A stretch of 64,000 nucleotides of DNA from Streptosporangiaceae bacterium (GTDB taxonomy: Bacteria > Actinomycetota > Actinomycetes > Streptosporangiales > Streptosporangiaceae), in contig JAFAZE010000070.1 of assembly GCA_019239975.1 (NCBI GenBank), positions 93,478-157,477 of the forward strand. Reading direction: 5' to 3'. The notes below the pieces were generated by a model. The model saw only the letters and a list, made by a program, of their open reading frames with translations, was not told where the DNA came from and searched no databases. Below are positions 38,918 to 48,695 of this stretch, piece by piece (position 1 is the stretch's first letter; each line of letters begins with the position of its first letter). The translations under genes were made by a program, and so were the position numbers.

Positions 38918-41413
38918 ATGACCGTGTTCAACCGAATTCCGCCTACGGGCGGCCGCCGGGCTCACCCACGCACGGCCCGGCGCACCAGGTCCAGGATCGC
39001 GGCCATCGGCGGGTCAGCGGCGCTGCTCGCCGGGATCGGCGTCGCCGGGGCCGGTTCCCCGGTGCTCGCGTCCGCGCACGCCGTCGGCGCCGCGCACCAC
39101 GAGCCGGCGTGCGACCTCGGCCACGGCGTCAAGCACGTCGTGCAGATCACGTTCGACAACGTGCACTTCTTCCGCGACAACCCGAACGTGCCGTCCGACC
39201 TTCAGCTGATGCCGAATTTGCTGCACTTCATCACCGGCAACGGCACCATGCTGTCCAACAACCACACCCCGCTGATCGCGCACACCGCCGACGACATCCT
39301 CACGACGTTCAGCGGCCTGTACGGCGACCGCCACGGCATGCCGATCTCGAACAGCTACCGCGCCTACAACGCCGACGGCCCGGGCGGCACGTTCAACACG
39401 ACCGACCCGGCCGGGTCGTTCGCCTACTGGACCGACCCGGTGTATGACACGGCCAAGACGCCAAGCCCGGCCCACGACACACACCCGAGCATGGTCTACG
39501 CCCCGGTGCCGCCGGCCACGGCGAGCACCCCGGTGACGCCGGACAAGACGACCCCCGCGCCGTGGGTGCCGTTCACCCGGGCCGGCTGTGACGTCGGGGA
39601 GTTCTCGACCGCCAACGTCGACCTGGAGAACACCAAGGTGGACATCCCCAAGGTGTTCGGCGCCGGGTCGCCCGAGGACCAGCAGCTGATCAACGACCCG
39701 AACTCGTTCAAGGACGCGGAGACCGCCGACTACGTGGGCGTCGCCGTGCACTGCGCGCGGCGCAGCGCGTTCTGCGCGGACGCCAGGGGCGTCAAGTACG
39801 GCCAGACCACGCCGGCCCCGACCGCGGTGACCGACTCGCTGCCCAGCGAGCCCGGCGGTTACCACGGCTATCAGGCGCTGTTCGGCCACAGGTACGTGGC
39901 GCCGCAGCTCGGTGCGGGCACGCCGCACCTGAAGCACCACGGCTACCAGGTGACGAACGCGGCGGGCAACCTCGTGGACCTGAACGGGAACGAGATCGAC
40001 AACACGTTCGCGGGCAAGCCCGGGTTCCCCGGCTTCGACCCGACCGCCCCGCAGACGCTGGCCTACGCGGCCGACATGCTGGAGGCCGGCCTTCCGGTCG
40101 TGTCCACCTACATCGCGGACATTCACGGGCTGGAGAACATCCCGTCCCTGGACGGGCCGAACGGGGTCTGCGCGAACTCCCCGGACGCGCTCGGCCCCGG
40201 CGACCCGTGCTACATCGCGCAGGCGCGGTATTACAACGCCGCGTTCGGCGTCTTCTTCAGGCGGCTGGCGGCCGACGGCATCACGCCGAAGAACACGCTG
40301 TTCATCGTCAGCTCCGACGAGGGCGACCACGTGGCCGGCGCGAACGTCGGCCGGGCCATCCAGCCGACGCCGGCGAACTGCGACGGCGCGACGGTGCACG
40401 ACAACACCGTGACCCCCGACGTGGCGTGCACGTACCCGGCGGGCACGTTCGGCGAGCTCAGCGGCAACATCACCGGCCTGCTCGCGACCGAGAAGGGTGA
40501 CACGACGCCGTTCTCCCTCGAGGCCGACACCGCCCCCGAGTTCTACGTGACGGGCGATCCGCCCGCGGGCTCGCCGGCGGTGCGCCATCTCGAACGTGAC
40601 GTAGCGGGGCTGACCGCGAACAACCCCTACGCGGGCGGCACCCAGCCCATCACGAACTACATCGCGGACCCGGTCGAAGAGGGCATCCTGCACATGGTGA
40701 ACGCCGACCCGGCGCGGACCCCGAGCTTCGCGGTGTTCGCCAGGCCCGACTACTACCTGTCCAACGGCAACCCGGCGTGCACCGGGCCGTGCGTGAGCGT
40801 CGACAGCGGGTTCGCGTACGACCACGGCGACTACGCCGCGGAGATCAACACGAACTGGGTCGGGTTCGCCGGGCCGGGTGTGCAACACCGCGGTGTGGAC
40901 GGCCCGGGGCCGGCCGAGGGCCCGAACTCGGCGGGCCCGAACAGCGGCCAGCTCACCGTCGTCCAGAGCCACACGGAGGGCACCTGGGTTGACGAGACCG
41001 ACATCCGCCCCACCCTGCTGTACCTGACCGGGCTGCGTGACGACTACGGCCAGGACGGCCGGGTGATCAGCCAGATCCTGGCGCACCCGAGCCGGGCCCT
41101 GCGCGGCGACCGCGTCGGCGACCTGGGCGCCTGCTACAAGCAGCTCAACTCCAGCGTCGGCAAGTTCGCCGCGTACACGCTCGTGGCCTCCACCAGCGCG
41201 GTGAAGTCCGACACATCCGGCGACGCGCTCTTCGCCGCCGTGAACGCGAAGCTCTTCGCGCTCGAGAAGGCCAGGGACGCGCTGGCCGGGCTCATCAAGT
41301 CCGAGCTGAACGCGGCGGCGTTCTGGAACATCCCGGTGCGCGGCGCGGAGGACCAGACTCACGCATGTGAGCAGCTGATCGGCAAGGCGGCTCAGGTGGC
41401 GCGGGCCAGCTGA
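38918..41413 (+). CDS. secreted alkaline-phosphatase-fold protein
   Basis: An 831-residue exported protein with a long basic-then-hydrophobic signal (IAAIGGSAALLAGIGVAGAG). HVVQITFDNVHFFRDNP and TPLIAHTADDILTTFSGLYGDRHG resemble the N-terminal metal-binding part of the AlkP superfamily; SSDEGDH and DHGDYAAEINTNWVGFAGPGV, then ETDIRPTLLYLTGL, resemble its C-terminal metal loops. GGGAGGG precedes the ATG. It may be a phosphoesterase or sulfatase-like enzyme; substrate unknown. Confidence 0.75.
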   Translation: MTVFNRIPPTGGRRAHPRTARRTRSRIAAIGGSAALLAGIGVAGAGSPVLASAHAVGAAHHEPACDLGHGVKHVVQITFDNVHFFRDNPNVPSDLQLMPNLLHFITGNGTMLSNNHTPLIAHTADDILTTFSGLYGDRHGMPISNSYRAYNADGPGGTFNTTDPAGSFAYWTDPVYDTAKTPSPAHDTHPSMVYAPVPPATASTPVTPDKTTPAPWVPFTRAGCDVGEFSTANVDLENTKVDIPKVFGAGSPEDQQLINDPNSFKDAETADYVGVAVHCARRSAFCADARGVKYGQTTPAPTAVTDSLPSEPGGYHGYQALFGHRYVAPQLGAGTPHLKHHGYQVTNAAGNLVDLNGNEIDNTFAGKPGFPGFDPTAPQTLAYAADMLEAGLPVVSTYIADIHGLENIPSLDGPNGVCANSPDALGPGDPCYIAQARYYNAAFGVFFRRLAADGITPKNTLFIVSSDEGDHVAGANVGRAIQPTPANCDGATVHDNTVTPDVACTYPAGTFGELSGNITGLLATEKGDTTPFSLEADTAPEFYVTGDPPAGSPAVRHLERDVAGLTANNPYAGGTQPITNYIADPVEEGILHMVNADPARTPSFAVFARPDYYLSNGNPACTGPCVSVDSGFAYDHGDYAAEINTNWVGFAGPGVQHRGVDGPGPAEGPNSAGPNSGQLTVVQSHTEGTWVDETDIRPTLLYLTGLRDDYGQDGRVISQILAHPSRALRGDRVGDLGACYKQLNSSVGKFAAYTLVASTSAVKSDTSGDALFAAVNAKLFALEKARDALAGLIKSELNAAAFWNIPVRGAEDQTHACEQLIGKAAQVARAS

Positions 41414-41419
41414 GCTGGT

Positions 41420-41464
41420 GCGCGGTCCCGGCCCTGACCGCCTGACGGCGGGCCGGGACCGCGC
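41420..41464. terminator. terminator hairpin
   Basis: GCGCGGTCCCGGCCC pairs perfectly with GGGCCGGGACCGCGC (15 bp, 15-nt loop) just after the AlkP-fold gene, isolating the dxr operon. Confidence 0.8.
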
Positions 41465-41615
41465 ATAACGCCTGACCTGGGCGGCAGCAGACATCGGGCC
41501 TGGTCTGTCGGCCCACCGCCCACCGCACGCGGCGGTAGCCGCACGGCAGGCCGCAGGCGACACCCGTGTCACCCCGCGGTTCGCGCGGCGGGCGCGGGTG
41601 GCGCACAATGACCGG

Positions 41616-42812
41616 GTGACGGAGGCCGTGACGGAGAAGACAGCCCGCGACGTCGTCGTGCTCGGCTCGACGGGCTCGATCGGCACCCAGGCGCTGGACA
41701 TCATCCGCCGCAACCCCGGCCGCTTCCGGGTGGCCGCGCTGGCGGCGGGCGGCGGCAACCCGGGGCTGCTGGCCAGGCAGGCGGCGGAGTTCGGGGCGGC
41801 CGCCGTCGCGGTCGCCGACCCGGCCGCCGTGGCAGGCGTGCGGGCCGCGCTCGACGCCGGCACCTCCTCCCGCCGTCTCCCCGAGGTGCTGGCCGGGACG
41901 GACGCCGTGTGCGAGCTCGCCGGGTGGCCGTGTGACGTGGTGCTCAACGGGGTGACCGGCGCCGCCGGGCTGCGCGCCACGCTCGCGGCGCTTGACGCCG
42001 GGCGGATGCTGGCGCTCGCCAACAAGGAGTCGCTGATCGTCGGCGGCCCGCTGGTGATCAGCCGGGCCAAGCCCGGGCAGATCGTGCCCGTGGACTCGGA
42101 GCACTCCACGATCGCCCAGTGCCTGCGCGCCGGGAGGACCGCCGAGGTGCGCAAGCTGATCCTGACCGCCAGCGGCGGCCCGTTCCGCGGCTGGAGCGCC
42201 GGCCGGCTGACGGGCGTCACGCCGGCACAGGCGCTGGCGCACCCTACGTGGAACATGGGGCCGTTGGTCACCGTGAATTCCGCGACGCTCGTGAACAAGG
42301 GCCTGGAGGTGATCGAGGCGCACCTGCTGTTCGGCTTCGGGCTGGACCAGATCGATGTCGTGGTGCACCCGCAGTCGATCGTGCACTCCATGGTCGAGTT
42401 CAGCGACGGCGCGACGATCATCCAGGCGAGCCCGCCGGACATGCGGATCCCGATCGCGCTGGCGCTCGCCTGGCCGGAGCGGGTGCCGGGCGCGGCCCCG
42501 GCGCTGGACTGGTCGGCGGCGTCGTCCTGGACGTTCGAGCCGCTCGACACCGAGGCCTTCCCGGCCGTGGCGCTCGCCCGCGAGGTCGCCGCGGCGGGCG
42601 GGACGGCGCCGGCCGTCTACAACGCGGCCAACGAGGAGTGTGTGGCCCGTTTCCTGGAGGGAAGTATCGGCTTTCCGCGGATCGTTGACACTGTCGCGCG
42701 GATAGTCTCGGAGCATGACACGTCCGGTGCGGGCGTAACGACGCTCGACGACGTGCTCGCCGTGGACGCCTGGGCCCGGGCGCGCGCACGTGAGCTGAAC
42801 CGGCACGGCTGA
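41616..42812 (+). CDS. dxr: 1-deoxy-D-xylulose 5-phosphate reductoisomerase
   Basis: A 398-residue enzyme catalysing the committed step of the MEP isoprenoid pathway. The NADPH loop [38 protein letters not shown], the flexible loop ASGGPFRGW and HPTWNMG are diagnostic. The GTG at 41616 lies seven bases after a -10-like CACAAT, suggesting a leaderless message. The order dxr-rip1-ispG is the actinobacterial standard. Confidence 0.95.
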   Translation: MTEAVTEKTARDVVVLGSTGSIGTQALDIIRRNPGRFRVAALAAGGGNPGLLARQAAEFGAAAVAVADPAAVAGVRAALDAGTSSRRLPEVLAGTDAVCELAGWPCDVVLNGVTGAAGLRATLAALDAGRMLALANKESLIVGGPLVISRAKPGQIVPVDSEHSTIAQCLRAGRTAEVRKLILTASGGPFRGWSAGRLTGVTPAQALAHPTWNMGPLVTVNSATLVNKGLEVIEAHLLFGFGLDQIDVVVHPQSIVHSMVEFSDGATIIQASPPDMRIPIALALAWPERVPGAAPALDWSAASSWTFEPLDTEAFPAVALAREVAAAGGTAPAVYNAANEECVARFLEGSIGFPRIVDTVARIVSEHDTSGAGVTTLDDVLAVDAWARARARELNRHG

Positions 42813-42841
42813 TCAGACTGATCGGATAGGAGGAACACGGG

Positions 42842-44032
42842 GTGGACCTGCTTGGCTGGGTCATCTTCATCGTCGCCCTGATGTTCTCCGTGATGCTGCA
42901 CGAGAGCGGCCACTTCGTGGCGGCGAAGAAGTTCGGCATGAAGGCCACCCGGTACTTCGTCGGCTTCGGCCCGACCGTGTGGTCGACGCGGCGCGGCGAG
43001 ACCGAGTACGGCGTCAAGGCGCTTCCGCTCGGCGGGTTCGTCAAGATCATCGGGATGACCTCGATGGACGAGGTGGAACCGGAGGACGAGGCGCGCTCGT
43101 TCCGCAGGGCGCCGGCCTGGCAGCGGCTGATCGTGCTCGGCGCTGGGTCGTTCATGCACTTCGTGCTCGCGTTCGTGCTGATCTTCGGGCTGGCACTGGG
43201 AATCGGCATCGAGAACGACAACAGCACGCAGCTCGGCACCGTGGCCGGGTGCGTGCCGGCCAGCGCCCAGGCGCTGAACAACAACAGTCCCTGCGTGTCG
43301 TCCGATCCCGCGTCGCCCGCGAAGCTGGCCGGGCTGAAGGTCGGCGACAAGGTAACCGCGTTCGACGGCGTCAAGGTCAGCTCGTGGACTCAGCTCGCTG
43401 ACGTGATCAAGAACGCTCACGCGGGCTCGCCGATCACGATCACCGTGCTGCGTGACGGGCGGCAGGTGACGCTGCACACGCGGCTGGCCGCGGTCAAGGG
43501 CCGCAGCGGCGGATACCTGGGGATCGCGCCCGCGGTGGTCTTCCAGCCCGCGGGCCCCATCGGCGCGATCGGCTACGCGGGCTCCGCGTTCTCCCAGACG
43601 CTGACCGGCTCGGTGAAGGCGCTGGGCAGCCTGCCGAGCGAGGTCCCGAAGCTGTTCTCCAAGAAGGCGGCGTCGTCAGGGAACCGGCCCCTGAGCGTCG
43701 TGGGCGCGGCCGAGGTCACCGGGCAGGCCGTGGCGGCGAACGTCGGCTGGCAGTACAAGGTCAGCTTCGTGCTGCTGCTGATCGCGTCGCTGAACATCTT
43801 CGTCGGCGCCTTCAACCTGGTGCCGCTGCTGCCACTGGACGGCGGCCACATCGCCGCGGTCATCTTTGAGTCGATCCGGTCCCGGATCGCGCGGCTGCGG
43901 CGGCGGCCCGACCCGGGGCTTGCGGACTACCGGAAGCTGGTACCCGTCAGCTTCAGCATCTTCATGATCGTGGTTTTCTTTGGAGTGCTCCTGCTCCTGT
44001 CGAACATCGTGAATCCAGTAAGCCTCGGCTGA
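42842..44032 (+). CDS. rip1: site-2 intramembrane metalloprotease (Rip1/RseP family)
   Basis: A 396-residue M50 protease cleaving membrane-bound anti-sigma factors. HESGH (His20, Glu21, His24) is the zinc site in the first helix; a PDZ domain occupies about 130-215 (AKLAGLKVGDKVTAFDGV), and the third ligand is in LPLDGGH. GGAGG precedes the GTG. It lies between dxr and ispG, as Rv2869c does in M. tuberculosis. A substrate could be the protein encoded at 6817, but that is speculation. Confidence 0.93.
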   Translation: MDLLGWVIFIVALMFSVMLHESGHFVAAKKFGMKATRYFVGFGPTVWSTRRGETEYGVKALPLGGFVKIIGMTSMDEVEPEDEARSFRRAPAWQRLIVLGAGSFMHFVLAFVLIFGLALGIGIENDNSTQLGTVAGCVPASAQALNNNSPCVSSDPASPAKLAGLKVGDKVTAFDGVKVSSWTQLADVIKNAHAGSPITITVLRDGRQVTLHTRLAAVKGRSGGYLGIAPAVVFQPAGPIGAIGYAGSAFSQTLTGSVKALGSLPSEVPKLFSKKAASSGNRPLSVVGAAEVTGQAVAANVGWQYKVSFVLLLIASLNIFVGAFNLVPLLPLDGGHIAAVIFESIRSRIARLRRRPDPGLADYRKLVPVSFSIFMIVVFFGVLLLLSNIVNPVSLG

Positions 44033-44166
44033 TAGCTTTGGGTGACCGGCCTGTGACGTTCGGGCACTAATGGGTGACGTGAGGGTCAGGATGCCCGGGC
44101 GTCAGGCGTGGATCTTGCGCCACAATGGGTACCGCAGGGATCGGCCACTATCTCGGGATGGAGATC

Positions 44167-45327
44167 ATGAGCGTTGACCTTGGCATGCCGGCCACGCCGT
44201 CCGCGCCGGTAGCCCCGGTGCGCCGGGCGTCCCGCCAGGTCATGGTGGGCTCGGTGCCGGTGGGCGGCGGGGCGCCGGTGTCCGTGCAGTCGATGACGAC
44301 CACGCTGACCGCGGACGTGAACGCGACCCTGCAGCAGATCGCCGAGCTGACGGCCTCGGGCTGCCAGATCGTGCGGGTGGCCGTCCCGTCGCAGGACGAC
44401 GCCGAGGCACTGCCGGCGATCGCGAAGAAGTCGCAGATCCCGGTGATCGCCGACATCCACTTTCAGCCCAAGTACGTGTTCGCGGCGATCGACGCGGGCT
44501 GCGCGGCCGTCCGGGTGAACCCCGGCAACATCAAGCAGTTCGACGACAAGGTGGCGGAGATCGCGCGGGCGGCGTCCTCCGCCGGGATACCGATCCGGAT
44601 CGGCGTGAACGCGGGATCGCTGGACAAGCGGCTGCTGGCCAAGTACGGCAAGGCCACGCCGGAGGCGCTGGTGGAGTCGGCGCTGTGGGAGTGCTCGCTG
44701 TTCGAGGAGCACGGCTTCCGTGACATCAAGATCTCGGTGAAGCACCACGACCCGGTGGTGATGATCCACGCCTACCGGCAGCTCGCGGCGGCCTGTGACT
44801 ACCCGCTGCACCTGGGGGTGACGGAGGCGGGCCCGGCGTTCCAGGGCACGATCAAGTCGGCAGTCGCCTTCGGTGCCCTGCTCGCCGAGGGGATCGGGGA
44901 CACGATCCGGGTGTCCCTGTCGGCGCCTCCCGTGGAGGAGGTCAAGGTCGGCATCGGCATCCTCGAGTCACTGGGCCTGCGGCAGCGCGGCCTCGAGATC
45001 GTCTCCTGCCCGTCCTGCGGGCGGGCCCAGGTGGACGTGTACAAGCTGGCCGACGAGGTGACCGCCGGGCTGTCCGGCATGGAGGTGCCGCTGCGGGTGG
45101 CGGTCATGGGCTGCGTGGTGAACGGCCCGGGCGAGGCCCGCGAGGCCGATCTCGGCGTGGCGTCCGGCAACGGCAAGGGGCAGATCTTCGTCCGCGGCAA
45201 GGTGGTCGCGACCGTGCCCGAGTCCCGGATCGTCGAGACCCTGATCGAGGAGGCCCTGCGCATCGCCGAGGAGATGGGCGCCGGGCAGGGCGAAGCCGCC
45301 GGCGGCCCGGTCGTTACGGTCAGCTAG
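44167..45327 (+). CDS. ispG: 4-hydroxy-3-methylbut-2-enyl diphosphate synthase
   Basis: A 386-residue 4Fe-4S enzyme of the MEP pathway. The TIM-barrel part has [12 protein letters not shown] and [10 protein letters not shown]; the cluster Cys residues are in SCPSCGR and [12 protein letters not shown] chose ATG 44167 because GGAG lies five bases upstream. It belongs functionally with dxr upstream. In related genomes a DUF4081-type GNAT gene adjoins it; here that gene is 7 kb away. Confidence 0.94.
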   Translation: MSVDLGMPATPSAPVAPVRRASRQVMVGSVPVGGGAPVSVQSMTTTLTADVNATLQQIAELTASGCQIVRVAVPSQDDAEALPAIAKKSQIPVIADIHFQPKYVFAAIDAGCAAVRVNPGNIKQFDDKVAEIARAASSAGIPIRIGVNAGSLDKRLLAKYGKATPEALVESALWECSLFEEHGFRDIKISVKHHDPVVMIHAYRQLAAACDYPLHLGVTEAGPAFQGTIKSAVAFGALLAEGIGDTIRVSLSAPPVEEVKVGIGILESLGLRQRGLEIVSCPSCGRAQVDVYKLADEVTAGLSGMEVPLRVAVMGCVVNGPGEAREADLGVASGNGKGQIFVRGKVVATVPESRIVETLIEEALRIAEEMGAGQGEAAGGPVVTVS

Positions 45328-45384
45328 CTGCTACAGCTCCCCCGGGGACCGCCCCGGACTTCGGGAGTTCCCGTCCCCCTCGAT

Positions 45385-45406
45385 GGGCGCCCGGCTGCGG
45401 GCGCCC
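45385..45406. terminator. terminator between ispG and DeoR gene
   Basis: GGGCGCCC, six bases, GGGCGCCC: an 8-bp stem between convergent genes. Confidence 0.6.
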
Positions 45407-45497
45407 AAGTCAGCATCCCCCTGCTGCGGGTCCTCCCCAGCCCGCAGCGCCCCGCCCGGTGCGGGGCCGCGTTCCCGCCGTCCTGCCGGAGGGTCTC

Positions 45498-46307
45498 TCA
45501 GGCCTGGCGAACCACCTTGCCGGACATGCTCTCTGCGTAGACGATCTCACCGATCCGCTCGGCGGCCGCGTCCCGTGCGTCCTCCGGCAGGATGTCATCG
45601 GTGATCAGCACGTCGACCTCGTCCAGCCGCGCGAAGGAGCTCAGGCTGACGACCCCCCACTTGGTGTGATCGGCGAGCACCACGACCCGGCGCGCCAGCC
45701 GGATGAACGTACGGTTGGTCTCGGACTCTGCCAGGTTCGGGGTGGTGAGGCCCGCTTCCGGGTCGATGCCGTGGCAGCCGAGGAAGAGCAGGTCGAAGTG
45801 CAGTGAGCGAATGGTCAGGTCGGCGACCGGGCCGACGAGCGCGTCCGAAGGTGTCCGGACGCCGCCGGTGAGAACGACCGAGACGCCGCCGCCGTCCAGT
45901 CCCCGGGTCCCGCTGAAGAGGTTCGCCACCCGCAGCGAGTTCGTGACGATCGTCAGCCCCGGGACGTCGAGCAGGCACTGCGCCAGCGCGAACGTCGTGG
46001 TTCCCGCGGACAGCGCGATGGCGGTGCCCGGCTTGACGAGGCTGGCCGCGGCGCGCGCGATCGATGCCTTCTCCGGCCGCTCGAGCACCAGCTTCGCCTC
46101 GAAGCCCGGCTCGTGAACGCTGGGGGTGCCGGGCAGGACGGCCCCGCCGTGCACCTTCTCGACGAGACCGTCTCTGGCGAGTACCTCGAGATCCCTCCTG
46201 ATCGTCATGTCCGAGACCCCGAGTTGCTGGGTCAGGTCGCTGACTCGTGCGCTGCCGTCACTCCTGACGGCCTGCAGGATCAGCGACTGGCGGTGTCTGG
46301 CAAGCAT
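45498..46307 (-). CDS. DeoR/GlpR family transcriptional regulator
   Basis: A 269-residue regulator. The DeoR helix-turn-helix is RVSDLTQQLGVSDMTIRRDLEVL, followed by GLVEKVHGGAV; the C-terminal sugar-phosphate sensor has ALSAGTTTFALA and LFLGCHGIDPEAGLTTPN. It reads away from the second sugar transporter across a 1.1-kb gap. It probably senses a phosphorylated sugar derived from that transporter's substrate. Confidence 0.9.
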   Translation of the reverse strand: MLARHRQSLILQAVRSDGSARVSDLTQQLGVSDMTIRRDLEVLARDGLVEKVHGGAVLPGTPSVHEPGFEAKLVLERPEKASIARAAASLVKPGTAIALSAGTTTFALAQCLLDVPGLTIVTNSLRVANLFSGTRGLDGGGVSVVLTGGVRTPSDALVGPVADLTIRSLHFDLLFLGCHGIDPEAGLTTPNLAESETNRTFIRLARRVVVLADHTKWGVVSLSSFARLDEVDVLITDDILPEDARDAAAERIGEIVYAESMSGKVVRQA

Positions 46308-46853
46308 CCCTGCCTCCTCTTCTTGCTACTCCCAGGGGTGGTGCCGAACCGGGCTCGCTGCACCGGATTCACCATCCGTCTTCACTGAGACGTTCACGTG
46401 GGGTGTTGGGTTCCGGCGAGCGATGTCGGAAATCGAATAGGGTCACCGGGAACCGGGGCCGCTCTGACCTGGGATGGCCGCCGGAGTCCGGTACGCGGGC
46501 TGTGAGCATGGTGTCTGGTGTGGTCCAAGTTGTCTATGTTATATGTCGTTTGGGGATGTGCTGGCCTGCAGTGCTGTTGTCTGGTTAGGCTGCTTTGCCT
46601 TTCAGTTCTCTCTAACGTTCATCTCCGTACGGTCTCTAGTCAACTCACCAATTGCCCGCCCCCTGTCGGGACCGCCATCCACCGCCTTCCGGGCTGACCG
46701 GCGCCACCTGCGTCACCTGCGCATCCAGGCCGGTCTTCCCGCTGGCCTTCTCTCCCTCCCGCCCGCTGGCCTTCTCCTCCCGCCGGCGGCCCTTCTCTCC
46801 TCCCATCGCGCAGCGTATCGATGGTGTTTCGCGTTTGTTGCCGAACAGTGACT

Positions 46854-46867
46854 TGTTAGCGTTAACA
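46854..46867. promoter_or_regulatory. LacI-type operator, site 4
   Basis: TGTTAGCGTTAACA, an almost perfect 14-bp palindrome of the LacI/GalR type, upstream of the second ABC operon. It matches the AACGTT sites at 31479-31629. Confidence 0.65.
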
Positions 46868-47144
46868 TCTACGGCAATGTTGGTGTTTGTGTTGTCAAGT
46901 GTAATCTAGACCGTGACGGGATTATGACTACTGTGAGTCAGGATTGTTGCCGATCCGGCAGCAGCGTCGGAGGCGGCGCGGCCGCCTGGATGCCGTGTGC
47001 TGCCCTGGCGAAGAGGGAGGCTAGTGGGGAAACAGTGAAGAACCGGCGTATACGCACGGTTGTGATGCCGGGCTGGCGGGCATGCATATGGTTATGCGCC
47101 GACCGCCGGCGGGTCCGGCCGCCCGGGCACCGTCGCGTGGCGTC

Positions 47145-47174
47145 TTGACAGGCGATCATGAACAGACTTAGCGT
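47145..47174 (+). promoter_or_regulatory. candidate promoter of second ABC operon
   Basis: Consensus TTGACA at 47145-47150 with a weak TAGCGT near 47169-47174, 18 bases later. It would give a leader of about 210 bases. Confidence 0.4.
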
Positions 47175-47393
47175 CTACGGCGTCCTGCCCGACAGCGACC
47201 CTGACCGCGGTCCAGACGGCGGCATCTGGTTCGAGATCACGACTGACGTGCCGCCTGCCGGCGGCCGGATCGAACGGCGGAATGGTCTTCCCCGTACATC
47301 TTCCCGCGCTGACGACGCCGGCCTTATGATCGGCGCCTGACCTGGGGGACTTGGGAGAGTAGCCCGTCCCGAAGAAATTCCATGGAGGTCCTG

Positions 47394-48545
47394 ATGAAAA
47401 AAGTCGACCCAGTGGTCGATGAGGCGATTGAGACCCTGAACATGAAAGACGGGCCCTCGCGCCGGCGGCTGCTGAGCGGGGCCGGGCTGTTCAGCGCGAC
47501 CGCCGCCGCCTCGGCGCTCATCGCCGCGTGCAGCTCGTCGAGCAGCAGCACCGCGGGGGTGGCGAAGCAGGCCGCGGGGAACTTCCCGTCCACTCCGAAG
47601 TGGAAGTTCACGTTCGTCAACCACGTCACGGATAACTCGTTCTTCACCCCGACCCAGTACGGCTTCCAGGACGCCGCCGCGCTGCTCGGGCTTCCCACCC
47701 CGGCGTGGACCGGCGCGCTGTCCACCCAGTCCACGGTGCCGACGATGCTGTCGGCCTTCCAGGCGGCGGTCACGGCGGGCTCCCCGGGCATCGCGACCAC
47801 CGTGGTCTCGGCCACGTCGTTCACCACGCCGATCAACAACGCGCTGTCCTCGGGCATCCCGGTGGTGACCTACAACGCGAACGGCTCCCCGGCCAACCCG
47901 ACGAACGGCCTGGCCTACGTCGGCCAGGAACTGCTGATATCTGGCCAGGAGGTCGGCAAGCGGCTCGCGTCGCTGATGAAGTCGGGCGACACCGCGGTGG
48001 GCTTCATCGCACAGCCCGGTGCGCTGAACATCCAGCCCCGTCTGGACGGCGCGACGCAGGCGCTGGAGGCGGCCGGCATAAAGGTCATGTTCGGCAACAA
48101 GGGAGTCGACACGGGCGCCTCGGCGACGCAGGAGGCGCAGGTGCTGCCCCAGTTCCTCCAGTCGCACGGATCCTCGATACAGGGCTGCTTCGCGGTCGCC
48201 GGCGGCGACACCGCCCTGCTCGGCACGTCGCTGGCGAAGTACAACCTGGTGGGCAAGGTCCATGCCGGCGGCTTCGACCTCGAGCCGCAGACGCTGACCG
48301 CGGTCAACGCGGGCCAGCTCGACTTCACCGTCGACCAGTCCCCTTACCAGCAGGGCTTCCTGCCGACGCTGTACCTCTACCTGTTCCAGCTGTCCGGCGG
48401 CCTGGTGTCGCCTCCGACGACGGACACCGGCCTGAAGTTCGTCACCAAGGGCAACGTCTCGCCGTACCTCTCGACGCCGAGCCGGTTCGAGGGATCCACG
48501 TCGGCGCAGAAGTACATCAAGCACTCGGGGGCGATCTCCGTCTGA
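47394..48545 (+). CDS. sugar ABC transporter substrate-binding lipoprotein (Tat-type signal)
   Basis: A 383-residue binding protein. A 28-residue hydrophilic N-terminus precedes a twin-arginine motif SRRRLLSG, a hydrophobic stretch and a lipobox IAAC; a poly-Ser tether follows. The mature domain (FTFVNHVTDNSFFTPTQYG..) is of the ribose-type Peripla_BP family. ATG 47394 has GGAGGT five bases upstream, so it is preferred over the ATG at 47382. It heads the operon SBP-permease-ATPase, the reverse of the order in the first transporter. A stem-loop follows. Confidence 0.88.
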   Translation: MKKVDPVVDEAIETLNMKDGPSRRRLLSGAGLFSATAAASALIAACSSSSSSTAGVAKQAAGNFPSTPKWKFTFVNHVTDNSFFTPTQYGFQDAAALLGLPTPAWTGALSTQSTVPTMLSAFQAAVTAGSPGIATTVVSATSFTTPINNALSSGIPVVTYNANGSPANPTNGLAYVGQELLISGQEVGKRLASLMKSGDTAVGFIAQPGALNIQPRLDGATQALEAAGIKVMFGNKGVDTGASATQEAQVLPQFLQSHGSSIQGCFAVAGGDTALLGTSLAKYNLVGKVHAGGFDLEPQTLTAVNAGQLDFTVDQSPYQQGFLPTLYLYLFQLSGGLVSPPTTDTGLKFVTKGNVSPYLSTPSRFEGSTSAQKYIKHSGAISV

Positions 48546-48580
48546 CGGAGTGCCTGCGCGACACTGGTAGGTACAGGGGT

Positions 48581-48625
48581 CGCGGCGGTTCACCTGGACC
48601 GGACGGTCCTCGGTGAACCGCCGCG
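48581..48625 (+). terminator. intercistronic stem-loop after the binding-protein gene
   Basis: CGCGGCGGTTCACC pairs perfectly with GGTGAACCGCCGCG (14 bp); the loop contains an inner GGACC/GGTCC stem. Such structures often lower expression of the permease genes relative to the binding protein. Confidence 0.75.
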
Positions 48626-48695
48626 GCACTGGGTATGACCGCCGTTAGGCATGGCCGAAGAGGTCGGCATCCCTGGCGGGAACGGAAGGATGGGG

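Larger units (their letters stand above)
46308..47393. other. 1.1-kb intergenic region, lower GC
   Basis: The longest gene-free stretch. Parts of 46500-46660 and 46830-46930 are clearly richer in A/T than the rest of the window. It contains AACGTT at 46614-46619, the operator at 46854-46867 and promoter-like hexamers. Short open frames (for example 46474-46851 and 46924-47148) lack ribosome-binding sites, codon bias and recognisable products. Confidence 0.65.

Noticed and set aside
39014..42550. 1178-codon open frame on the minus strand
   Set aside because: It lies antisense to the AlkP-fold gene and dxr, is Arg/Val/Gly/Ala-rich with no domain, and results from GC-rich codon bias leaving no stops on the opposite strand.
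46474..47148. Small genes in the 1.1-kb intergenic region
   Set aside because: The frames at 46474-46851 and 46924-47148 lack ribosome-binding sites, codon bias and recognisable products.
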